A stretch of DNA of 13,062 nt from Candidatus Saccharimonadota bacterium (GCA_020427905.1 JAGQNU010000076.1:1-13062); one strand, 5' to 3'; counted from the first letter of the stretch, positions 6,900-12,973 are shown. Numbers and translations: made by a program. The notes: generated by a model from the letters alone, not told the origin.

Positions 6900-7391
6900 A
6901 TGGCAGAACAAGATTCAGGTCAAGGTAACGAAGCCTATCATGATGTTCAGAGTGATGTCCAGAGTCAAATAGGTCCTGAGCGACAAGATGGTGTAGTGAA
7001 GAGTTCGTCTCATAATACATCGATTGGGACGAGGTACAGCGAGAACACCACAACGTCTTATCATGATATGGAGGTAGCGCATACTATTTCACCAGATCCA
7101 GAAGCACCCGAGCCTCAGAGTGGTTACTCTGAGGATACAAAGTTGTTTACGACACAGACTGAATTTGCTAACAGGCCAGGTGAGACTATGCAGTCGATTG
7201 TAAAGATCGATAATGAAACCGGTGACGTTGTACATGCGTCTAGAACACGCACAGTTAAGAATCCTCAAACAGGTGAGACTGAGACACGCACTATCCCGGT
7301 AAACGCTGCTCGAATGGGCAAGGCAGCCCTAAGGCTCTCCAAGATATACGCAAAAGAGCGCGCTGAACAAGAGACCCAAAAAGCTGCATAG
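6900..7391 (+). CDS. Orphan hydrophilic protein 1, unknown function
   Basis: I do not recognise this 163-aa protein. It is very polar, has no signal peptide or membrane segment, and its first 90 residues look disordered, rich in Ser, Gln, Asp, Glu and Thr. A 12-bp tandem repeat encodes the doubled DVQS (residues 15-22), and YHD occurs twice (residues 13-15 and around 54-56). The C-terminal part looks more ordered: SIVKIDNETGDVVHASRTRT reads like a beta hairpin, and a basic/acidic helix ends the protein (MGKAALRLSKIYAKERAEQE). Tyr-His-Asp and the hairpin are not enough to suggest chemistry. It has a near-consensus promoter and a Shine-Dalgarno site, so it is probably well expressed. It stands alone between the SpoU/TrmH gene (divergent) and prfA (convergent, 24-bp gap). 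It is a convincing gene by frame, promoter and ribosome-binding site. Confidence 0.85.
   Translation: MAEQDSGQGNEAYHDVQSDVQSQIGPERQDGVVKSSSHNTSIGTRYSENTTTSYHDMEVAHTISPDPEAPEPQSGYSEDTKLFTTQTEFANRPGETMQSIVKIDNETGDVVHASRTRTVKNPQTGETETRTIPVNAARMGKAALRLSKIYAKERAEQETQKAA
6942..6965 (+). repeat. 12-bp tandem repeat inside orphan gene 1
   Basis: GATGTTCAGAGT is followed at once by GATGTCCAGAGT, differing at one base. It duplicates the peptide DVQS in a disordered region. Confidence 0.8.
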
Positions 7392-7415
7392 GCACTGAAC
7401 ATAGACTGGGGCTGA

Positions 7416-8468
7416 CTATAGCTCCCGGGCAAGTTGAGACTCGTAGGATTGGAGATTGGCGATGAGGTCGTCGATGTCGCCGTTCATGGCGGCGGGGATG
7501 TTGCTGCGTGAGTAATTAATCCTGTGATCGGTAATACGGTCTTGCGGGAAGTTATAGGTGCGGATCTTCTCAGATCTATCACCAGAGCCGATCAGTGATT
7601 TGCGCTGAGCTGAAAGCTTGGCGTTTTCTTCATCAATTTGCCTTTGGAGGAGGCGAGAACGAAGCACGCTCATTGCCTTCAGTTTATTCTTAATCTGTGA
7701 CTTCTCATCTTGGTTTGTGACAACAATGCCGGTTGGTACATGCGTGATGCGCACGGCAGAATCGGTCGTGTTGACGCTTTGGCCACCGTGGCCTGAAGCG
7801 CGGTAGGTGTCAACCTTCAGGTCTGACTCGTTAATCTCGATGTCGGCTTCTTCAGCCTCGGGCATGACTGCCACAGTGACAGTTGAGGTGTGAATACGTC
7901 CCTGACTCTCGGTAGCGGGGATACGCTGTACGCGGTGGACGCCACCTTCAAACTTGAGCTGTTTGTAAGCATCCTCGCCACGAACTTCAATGATAACCTC
8001 TTTATAACCGCCGGCATCGTTGGGACTCTCGCTCATGAGCTGGGTCTTGAGGCTGTGTGTCTCGCAGAAGCGGAGGTACATTCTGAGCAGTTCAGAGGCA
8101 AACAGGCTCGCCTCATCACCACCGGCACCAGCCCTGATCTCGATGACGGCATTTTTGTGATCGTTAGGGTCTTTTGGTGTGAGTAGCTCTGTCAACTTTT
8201 CATCGAGAGCCGCAAGCTTCTCTTGCAGCTCCGGAATCTCTACCTTGGCAAGCTCAGATAGCTCGGCGTCCGAGCCTCGTAGCAACTGCTCGGCATCCGA
8301 GAGTTGCTGAGTCAACTTGGCCTTCTCATCAAAGGCGGCAACGATCTCTTTGAGCTCGGCGTGACGCCGGTTCTTCTCACCAATTTTAGGATCGTTAAAT
8401 GCATCAGGTGCACTAATCTCGGTAGTTAGTTGCTCAAGCTCATCTCGTAATTGCTGATCACTGTTCAT
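7416..8468 (-). CDS. prfA: Peptide chain release factor 1
   Basis: Class I release factor that recognises UAA and UAG in the ribosomal A site and triggers peptide release. The 350-aa protein has an N-terminal coiled-coil domain (1-100), AGAGGDEA (113-120), the stop-codon tripeptide PAT (184-186) in RIPATESQGRIHTS, which marks RF1 rather than RF2 (SPF), and the catalytic GGQ (228-230) in SGHGGQSVN, the PrmC target. All key residues are present. ATG 8468 is supported by TGTTATACT ending 9 nt upstream, which predicts a leaderless mRNA. It is convergent with orphan gene 1 (24-bp gap, no terminator seen) and divergent from orphan gene 2. Eight of the 14 complete stops in this window are TAG, so this factor carries most termination here. 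It is not in an operon with prmC. Confidence 0.97.
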   Translation of the reverse strand: MNSDQQLRDELEQLTTEISAPDAFNDPKIGEKNRRHAELKEIVAAFDEKAKLTQQLSDAEQLLRGSDAELSELAKVEIPELQEKLAALDEKLTELLTPKDPNDHKNAVIEIRAGAGGDEASLFASELLRMYLRFCETHSLKTQLMSESPNDAGGYKEVIIEVRGEDAYKQLKFEGGVHRVQRIPATESQGRIHTSTVTVAVMPEAEEADIEINESDLKVDTYRASGHGGQSVNTTDSAVRITHVPTGIVVTNQDEKSQIKNKLKAMSVLRSRLLQRQIDEENAKLSAQRKSLIGSGDRSEKIRTYNFPQDRITDHRINYSRSNIPAAMNGDIDDLIANLQSYESQLAREL

Positions 8469-8477
8469 CAGTCACAC

Positions 8478-8486
8478 AGTATAACA
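8478..8486 (-). promoter_or_regulatory. prfA promoter, extended -10 TGTTATACT
   Basis: TGTTATACT on the minus strand ends 9 nt before ATG 8468; the -35 position (8501-8506, ATTATC) is weak. A leaderless mRNA is predicted. The region is a 75-bp divergent promoter pair with orphan gene 2. Confidence 0.65.
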
Positions 8487-8508
8487 GATTAGAGCGACTA
8501 GATAATCA

Positions 8509-8537
8509 TTGACAAAATTAAGAAAATTTGCTAATAT
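8509..8537 (+). promoter_or_regulatory. Strong promoter of orphan gene 2
   Basis: Perfect TTGACA (8509-8514), a 17-nt spacer and TAATAT (8532-8537) preceded by TGC, so consensus -35 plus extended -10. Only 6 nt separate it from ATG 8544, so transcription should start at or very near the A of the start codon. An overlapping TATAAT (8537-8542) fits the spacing less well. Confidence 0.7.
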
Positions 8538-8543
8538 ATAATT

Positions 8544-9035
8544 ATGGCAACTAAAACAGAAACACATACACCAGAATACGATGATCTTACACCCGAATCT
8601 TTTGAGATAGCTCTTGAGACTGCTCGGTTTATTGAATCAGGATTTCAGAGGCGCGCGGCTGAATGTGGCGATATCGAACGAGCAAGTTGGGGCGTACGAC
8701 GTGCTGCAGATGATAGGGAGCGCGCAAATCCCGAGGGAATGATTCGTCCCAGTGTTCTTCAGCGGGTTGAGCAAATGCTTGGGGAAGCTCATCAAGAGAA
8801 GTTTTTAAGAGACGTGATTGCGAATGGTGGTGACTCGCGTGGTGTCGATAATAAGCATGTAGATTTTGCAACCAAAATGCGCGTACATACCGGGTCTGAC
8901 GACCCTCGCGAGTTCGAGGAGAATATCAGAGTGGCACAAGGCATACTTGATGGCAGTATTTCTCAAGAAGAGCTTAATGCAATTTGGCAGGGTGGAGATA
9001 TCAGCAAAGCTGTAGCTCGGGCACTTGCCAAGTGA
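8544..9035 (+). CDS. Orphan protein 2, unknown function
   Basis: I do not recognise this 163-aa soluble protein. It has no signal peptide or membrane segment. It looks mostly helical and charged: an N-terminal polar stretch (MATKTETHTPEYDD), helices with FEIALETARFIESGFQRRA and IRPSVLQRVEQMLGEAHQEK, a central Gly/Asp-rich stretch (ANGGDSRGVDNKHVDFATK), and a C-terminal helical pair (EENIRVAQGILDGSISQEEL, SKAVARALAK). It is the same length as orphan 1, but I see no sequence similarity between them. No Shine-Dalgarno precedes ATG 8544; the promoter lies directly against the start codon, suggesting a leaderless and strongly transcribed mRNA. A hairpin terminator follows about 55 bp after its TGA stop, so it is a complete single-gene unit. 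One Cys, near residue 41, is present. Confidence 0.85.
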   Translation: MATKTETHTPEYDDLTPESFEIALETARFIESGFQRRAAECGDIERASWGVRRAADDRERANPEGMIRPSVLQRVEQMLGEAHQEKFLRDVIANGGDSRGVDNKHVDFATKMRVHTGSDDPREFEENIRVAQGILDGSISQEELNAIWQGGDISKAVARALAK

Positions 9036-9090
9036 TGACTACCTGTAGCGGTTATAAAAACAGAAACAAAAAATCGTAAGTTTTAAAAGC

Positions 9091-9121
9091 AAACACCGCT
9101 TGATTGATACGAGCGGTGTTT
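9091..9121. terminator. Bidirectional intrinsic terminator between orphan gene 2 and rpmE2
   Basis: AAACACCGCT (9091-9100) and AGCGGTGTTT (9112-9121) form a perfect 10-bp stem with an 11-nt loop. The stem ends in T runs on both strands, so it can serve both converging genes. It is the only clear intrinsic terminator I found in the window. Confidence 0.85.
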
Positions 9122-9134
9122 TTGATTGACTCGG

Positions 9135-9539
9135 CTATTTATCTGACTCGTCTGCGACGACTTCAGCGCCAGAGTCAGCCTTCTCAACCTCTTCTGGTGC
9201 GTCAGTTTTTGTCTCTTCTGATTTTTTTGCTTTCTTAGCAGGCTGCTTAGCTGCTTTTTCTGCTGCAGCTTTGCGGGCTTCGAGTGCCTTTTTAGCAGCT
9301 TCGGCACGGGCTTTAAACTTATCAACGCGACCTTCAACGTCAACAATCTTTTCTTCGCCAGTGAAGTAGGGGTGAGATGCGCTGGAAATATGAACTTTTA
9401 TAAGTGGATATTCATTGCCGTCTTCCCATTTGATGGTTTCATCGGTTGGGGCGGTTGATTTTGTAAGAATCTTAAAATCACTAGATGTATCTTGGAACAC
9501 AACTAGGCGGTAATCTGTTGGGTGCAGATCTTTCTTCAT
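9135..9539 (-). CDS. rpmE2: Ribosomal protein L31 type B with long C-terminal tail
   Basis: L31 sits on the 50S central protuberance and bridges to the small subunit. The core (1-75) matches the zinc-independent type B form: [44 protein letters not shown] and VEGRVDKF, with no CxxC zinc motif. Type B proteins are usually about 80-90 aa; this one has 134 because of a tail of some 60 residues made almost wholly of Ala, Lys and Glu ([20 protein letters not shown] and onward), basic first and acidic at the end. An in-frame ATG at 9557 would add MARRIS, but ATG 9539 is chosen because AGGAG (9547-9551) lies 7 nt before it and MKKDLHP is the family start. It has its own promoter, a structured leader and a terminator. 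Confidence 0.93.
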   Translation of the reverse strand: MKKDLHPTDYRLVVFQDTSSDFKILTKSTAPTDETIKWEDGNEYPLIKVHISSASHPYFTGEEKIVDVEGRVDKFKARAEAAKKALEARKAAAEKAAKQPAKKAKKSEETKTDAPEEVEKADSGAEVVADESDK

Positions 9540-9604
9540 TGATATTCTCCTGGCCATTAGAGTGAGCGGTTAGCAGTGGCCGGCTGCAGTCGCTTTTTTA
9601 CAAC
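9540..9604 (-). promoter_or_regulatory. rpmE2 5' leader with hairpin, possible autoregulation
   Basis: The predicted leader is about 65 nt. On the minus strand AGCG (9594-9591) pairs with CGCT (9568-9565) and GCAG (9587-9584) with CTGC (9576-9573), giving a two-step hairpin with loop CCGGCCA. GGCCA in the loop can pair with TGGCC (9556-9552) next to the Shine-Dalgarno, a possible pseudoknot. L31 autoregulation through its mRNA leader is known in enterobacteria; its presence here is inference. Confidence 0.35.
9547..9551 (-). promoter_or_regulatory. AGGAG Shine-Dalgarno deciding the rpmE2 start
   Basis: AGGAG on the minus strand lies 7 nt before ATG 9539. It would fall inside the coding region if ATG 9557 were the start. 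Confidence 0.75.
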
Positions 9605-9610
9605 CCGCCA

Positions 9611-9639
9611 ATTATATCTGTTACAAACCAAAAAATCAA
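9611..9639 (-). promoter_or_regulatory. rpmE2 promoter
   Basis: On the minus strand TTGATT (9639-9634), a 17-nt spacer and TATAAT (9616-9611). Its -35 ends 2 bp from the -10 box of the divergent ABC gene, so the two promoters overlap. Confidence 0.7.
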
Positions 9640-9641
9640 GC

Positions 9642-9647
9642 TATACT
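9642..9647 (+). promoter_or_regulatory. ABC transporter promoter, -10 TATACT
   Basis: TATACT ends 9 nt before ATG 9657; no TGn extension and no good -35 are seen. No Shine-Dalgarno precedes the ATG, so a leaderless mRNA is predicted. Confidence 0.5.
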
Positions 9648-9656
9648 AACAAGTAA

Positions 9657-11471
9657 ATGGCATACAGAAAATCACAAGCTGCGGAACTATCAAATACCGA
9701 GATGCTAAAGGCTATCGGTAATGTCTTAAAGATATCGTTTAAGATATCGCCATCAGCTATTGGATTTAAGTTCATCGGTAGTTTGCTTGATGCGGTACTC
9801 CCACTTGTGACGGCATTTTTGGCAGCCCAAACCATCACCGAGATCACGCGGGCTTTTGCGGGTGAGAGCGGTGCACGAGAGACTGCCCTCATCTACGTGT
9901 TTTTAACGGCAGCGGTCGGGCTCCTCTCAACACTCAAAGGCAGCCTCTCAAATTATATTGATCAAGTTGTGCGCTTTAAGGTTGAGTCGCGTATATCAGA
10001 TATGCTGTACGAGCGGTTTGTGCAGCTTGATTTTTGGCGCTACGAGGACAAGAAGTCGACTGATTTGTACGATAAGGCGCAGGACTTCTCGAGCTTCTTT
10101 GCGTACGTATTTGATAGAATCGCACGGCTACTCACGTCACTTTTTAGTGTTGGTGCAGCAATTATTGCTCTCGGTGTTGTCAGCCCTTGGCTTTCAGTTA
10201 TACTCTTTGCCGCGATTATCCCGGGTATGGTTGTACAGTACAAACTCTCCCGTTTTCAGATTAAACACTGGCGTGAGAATGTCACGGCAAGACGCAAAAA
10301 GAACTACATTGAGTACAATATGATGCATCCAGACAACATCTCTGAGTTACGTCTGTATAACCTGGCAAACACCATGCTGGCGCTCAGAAAAAAGTATCGA
10401 GACACCGATCAGGGCGCTCGGCTTGTCTTTGAGCGCAAGTTCTTAAAATGGCGCGCACTCAGTGATAGTTTAGAAACCGCCGTTCAGCTTGGTAGCTTGC
10501 TTTGGGTGGTCATCAAAATAGCCAATCGACAGCTCCCGATCGGACAGTTTGTTTATGTACAGCAACTGGTTGGCACTGCGCTCAGCTCAGCTGGATCATT
10601 TATATCTGAGTATGGATCCTCTGATGAGGACCTTGCGAAGCTTCGTGATTACAATGAGTTTATGAATCTACCAGCACTTGAGAATGGCGCTCGCACACTT
10701 ACAGGCCTGAAAACGATTGAGTTTAAAAACGTCAGTTTTAAATATCCGAGTAACAACAAGAGTGTGCTCAATAACATCAGTTTTAGGGTCGATGCCGGGC
10801 AGCACATTGCACTGGTAGGAGAGAACGGTGCGGGTAAGAGCACGCTGATCAAACTGTTGCTGCGCTTATATGAGCCAACTTCCGGAGAGATTCTTGTTAA
10901 TGGGGTTAACCTGAAGGATTATGATATTGACTCGTGGCATAAAGTGATTGGTGTCCTGCAACAAGATTTTGCTCGTTTTCACTTTCTGACACTTGGAGAG
11001 AATGTGGCGTATGGCAACATCCACGTAAAAGAGAGCGATAAGCGACTTTCTGGGGCGCTTGCAGCTGCAGAAGCCGACGAGGTGGTTGCAGACACACCAA
11101 AAGGTCTTGATACACCAATGGGTACCTGGTGGGAGGAGGAGGGTGGAGCTGAGCTATCCGGTGGTCAATGGCAGCGGATCGCATTAGCGCGCAACTTCTA
11201 CCGCCAGGCACCAATCGTTATCTTGGATGAGCCAACCTCTGCGATTGATGCTTTAGCGGAGAGTAAGATATTTGATCGATTATTTGATCCAAAGAACAAA
11301 AACACCTTGATTGCCATCAGCCACCGACTTACAACAATCGAGGGTGCCGAGATGATCTACGTACTTAAAGATGGTGAGATTGTACAGCATGGCGTGCATA
11401 CAGAACTCGCAGCCGAAAAATCTGGCCAGTACGCCACTATGTTCCGTCGTCAGCTCAAAAAGAAGGGTTGA
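9657..11471 (+). CDS. ABC exporter half-transporter (permease fused to ATPase)
   Basis: Type IV ABC exporter half-molecule that should act as a dimer to move a substrate across the membrane using ATP. The 604-aa protein has a transmembrane domain (about 1-330, around six segments) and a C-terminal ATPase. The ATPase has Walker A GENGAGKST (388-396), Q-loop LQQDF (434-438), signature LSGGQ (500-504), Walker B IVILDEP with catalytic Glu525, and H-loop His556 in ISHR. All catalytic residues are intact. WWEEEGGAELSGGQWQR is a slightly unusual stretch before the signature. No N-terminal peptidase domain is present. The substrate is unknown: no partner subunit or peptide gene lies next to it. The gene is divergent from rpmE2 with overlapping promoters, and its stop codon overlaps the -35 box of rpsB. 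Confidence 0.94.
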   Translation: MAYRKSQAAELSNTEMLKAIGNVLKISFKISPSAIGFKFIGSLLDAVLPLVTAFLAAQTITEITRAFAGESGARETALIYVFLTAAVGLLSTLKGSLSNYIDQVVRFKVESRISDMLYERFVQLDFWRYEDKKSTDLYDKAQDFSSFFAYVFDRIARLLTSLFSVGAAIIALGVVSPWLSVILFAAIIPGMVVQYKLSRFQIKHWRENVTARRKKNYIEYNMMHPDNISELRLYNLANTMLALRKKYRDTDQGARLVFERKFLKWRALSDSLETAVQLGSLLWVVIKIANRQLPIGQFVYVQQLVGTALSSAGSFISEYGSSDEDLAKLRDYNEFMNLPALENGARTLTGLKTIEFKNVSFKYPSNNKSVLNNISFRVDAGQHIALVGENGAGKSTLIKLLLRLYEPTSGEILVNGVNLKDYDIDSWHKVIGVLQQDFARFHFLTLGENVAYGNIHVKESDKRLSGALAAAEADEVVADTPKGLDTPMGTWWEEEGGAELSGGQWQRIALARNFYRQAPIVILDEPTSAIDALAESKIFDRLFDPKNKNTLIAISHRLTTIEGAEMIYVLKDGEIVQHGVHTELAAEKSGQYATMFRRQLKKKG

Positions 11472-11496
11472 TTACAGTAGCTGCATCTGTTATAAT
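11468..11496 (+). promoter_or_regulatory. rpsB-tsf promoter
   Basis: TTGATT (11468-11473), a 17-nt spacer and TGTTATAAT (-10 at 11491-11496, extended by TG at 11488-11489). The best promoter of the window, consistent with a highly expressed ribosomal operon. Its -35 overlaps the ABC stop codon. Confidence 0.8.
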
Positions 11497-11502
11497 TAGT
11501 GA

Positions 11503-11601
11503 GTTATCAATAAAGCAGCGGGAGAGAGAATCCTTCTGGTTGAGCGAGACTTCTCACTCATCTCAGTTGCTCACTCGTGAAGAACGAAAGGATTTATCAT
11601 T
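11503..11601 (+). promoter_or_regulatory. rpsB 5' leader with Shine-Dalgarno sequestration, candidate S2 autoregulatory element
   Basis: About 100 nt lie between the predicted transcription start and ATG 11602. AATCCTT (11529-11535) is perfectly complementary to AAGGATT (11588-11594), which contains the Shine-Dalgarno AAGGA. Enclosed between them, TGAGCGAG (11541-11548) pairs with CTCACTCA (11553-11560) with one mismatch and a 4-nt loop. A second CTCACTC copy (11570-11576) could compete for the same arm. S2 leaders with autoregulation are known in other bacteria; here it is inference. Confidence 0.5.
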
Positions 11602-12318
11602 ATGGCAGTATCTGTCGATATTAAAAAACTGCTTGAGAGTGGTGCCCACTTTGGCCACACAACAAGCCGGTGGCACCCTAAGATGGCACCATATATTCAT
11701 AGTAAACGTGCGGGTAGTCACATTATTGACCTCACACAAACAGTAGAGGCGCTCGAGGCCGTGCTTCCACTTATTACTAAAACCGTGGCTAAGGGCCAAA
11801 AAGTACTCCTTGTTGGCACGAAGCGACAGGCAAAAGACCTTGTCAAAAAGGCTGCTGAAGATACAGGTATGCCTTATGTTGTGAATCGCTGGGTTGGCGG
11901 CATGCTTACTAATACCACTACCATGAACAGTCGCATCAAGTACCTGCAGGATCTTGAAAATAAGATGGCCAGTGGCGAGCTTGCTAACCGTTACAACAAG
12001 CTTGAGGTGCAGCGGTTCCAGGAAGAGATCGATCACATGAACGGTCTATACGGAGGCATCAAGGGCCTTCAGGGTAAACCTGGCCTCGTCTACGTCACTG
12101 ACGTAGTAACCGATCACTTGGCAGTTAAAGAGGCCAAGCGTCTTAATGTGCCGGTTATTGGTGTTGTTGATAGCAATGCTGATCCAACAGGTATCGACTA
12201 CGTTATTCCTGCCAACGATGACGCGCTGAAGGCGATTCAACTGCTTATTGACTATGTCGTTGCCGCAATCAACGAGGGCAAAGCATCACAAAAAACCGTT
12301 AAGGCCGAGAAGGAGTAG
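11602..12318 (+). CDS. rpsB: 30S ribosomal protein S2
   Basis: Small-subunit protein bound near the 30S neck, needed for S1 and mRNA docking in many bacteria. The 238-aa length is typical. Family marks are clear: LLESGAHFGHTTSRWHPKMA near the start, IHSKRAGSHIIDLTQT, VLLVGTKRQAKDLV, NRWVGGMLTN, and the late block VPVIGVVDSNADPTGIDYVI ahead of the C-terminal helix. The tail is short and basic/acidic (KASQKTVKAEKE). ATG 11602 is preceded by AAGGA with 9-nt spacing and by a roughly 100-nt leader that may fold over the ribosome-binding site. tsf follows after 2 nt, so the two are cotranscribed and translationally linked. Confidence 0.98.
   Translation: MAVSVDIKKLLESGAHFGHTTSRWHPKMAPYIHSKRAGSHIIDLTQTVEALEAVLPLITKTVAKGQKVLLVGTKRQAKDLVKKAAEDTGMPYVVNRWVGGMLTNTTTMNSRIKYLQDLENKMASGELANRYNKLEVQRFQEEIDHMNGLYGGIKGLQGKPGLVYVTDVVTDHLAVKEAKRLNVPVIGVVDSNADPTGIDYVIPANDDALKAIQLLIDYVVAAINEGKASQKTVKAEKE
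12310..12315 (+). promoter_or_regulatory. tsf ribosome-binding site inside the end of rpsB
   Basis: AAGGAG encodes the last Lys-Glu of S2 and lies 5 nt before ATG 12321, so ribosomes finishing S2 can restart on tsf. Confidence 0.75.
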
Positions 12319-12320
12319 GG

Positions 12321-12917
12321 ATGGCAGTATCAATTGAAGAGATTAAGCGCCTTAAAGACCTGACAGGTATTGGCCTGACTGACGCAAAAGCTGCGTTGAC
12401 CGAGGCTGATGGTGATTTTGATAAGGCACTTGAGGCACTCCGTAAAAAGGGTATGACTAAGGCTGAGAAGAAGGGTGAGCGCGAGGCTCGCCAGGGTACT
12501 GTAGATAGCTATGTGCACTCAGAGCGGATTGGCGCACTAGTTGAGGTTAACTGTGAGACTGATTTTGTGGCTCGCACCGATGGTTTCAAAAGCTTTGTAC
12601 GTGATATTGCCATGCATGTTGCTGCATCAGCGCCAGAGTTTGTATCTGTAGACCAGGTTCCAGAGGATGAGCGTGAGCGTGTCCGAGCTGAGTTTGTTGA
12701 GAAGGCAAAAAATGACGGCAAGCCAGCAGAGATGATCGACAACATTGTCGAAGGTATGTTAAAGAAGCACTTTGCTGAGAAGTGTCTGCTTGACCAACCC
12801 TACATCAAGAACCCTGATCAGACAGTCGGTGACTACCTTAAAGAGAACATCGCAAAGTTTGGCGAGAACACCGTTATTCGTCAGTTCAGCCGCATCGAAC
12901 TTGGCGAAGTAAACTAG
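12321..12917 (+). CDS. tsf: Elongation factor Ts (short form)
   Basis: Guanine-nucleotide exchange factor that recharges EF-Tu with GTP. The 198-aa protein is the short type, like the roughly 196-aa Thermus form, rather than the E. coli form of about 280 aa. The N-terminal UBA-like domain is visible (IKRLKDLTGIGLTDAKAALT, then GDFDKALEALRKKG). The core has VNCETDFVARTDGFK, the highly conserved TDFVA stretch that contacts EF-Tu, followed by FVRDIAMHVAASAP. The C-terminal part has LLDQPYIKNPDQTVGDYLKE, another family hallmark. It begins 2 nt after rpsB. The usual next gene pyrH is absent; frr follows after a 56-bp gap with its own -10 box. Confidence 0.97.
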   Translation: MAVSIEEIKRLKDLTGIGLTDAKAALTEADGDFDKALEALRKKGMTKAEKKGEREARQGTVDSYVHSERIGALVEVNCETDFVARTDGFKSFVRDIAMHVAASAPEFVSVDQVPEDERERVRAEFVEKAKNDGKPAEMIDNIVEGMLKKHFAEKCLLDQPYIKNPDQTVGDYLKENIAKFGENTVIRQFSRIELGEVN

Positions 12918-12945
12918 ATTTTGGTGATTGGTACACCGATAGCCC

Positions 12946-12954
12946 TGGTATACT
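12946..12954 (+). promoter_or_regulatory. Possible frr promoter, extended -10 TGGTATACT
   Basis: TGGTATACT ends 19 nt before ATG 12974. No good -35 is seen at 17-nt spacing. frr may also be reached by read-through from tsf; a weak hairpin without a T run lies at 12921-12939. Confidence 0.5.
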
Positions 12955-12973
12955 GGATATATTAAGGAGATGT

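Noticed and set aside
7399..7427. Possible terminator between orphan gene 1 and prfA
   Set aside because: The GGGGCT/AGCTCCC pairing needs a bulge and has no T run on either strand.
11563..12036. 157-codon - strand open frame over rpsB
   Set aside because: Lies opposite the highly conserved S2 gene and its leader; no promoter or Shine-Dalgarno of its own and no recognisable motif.
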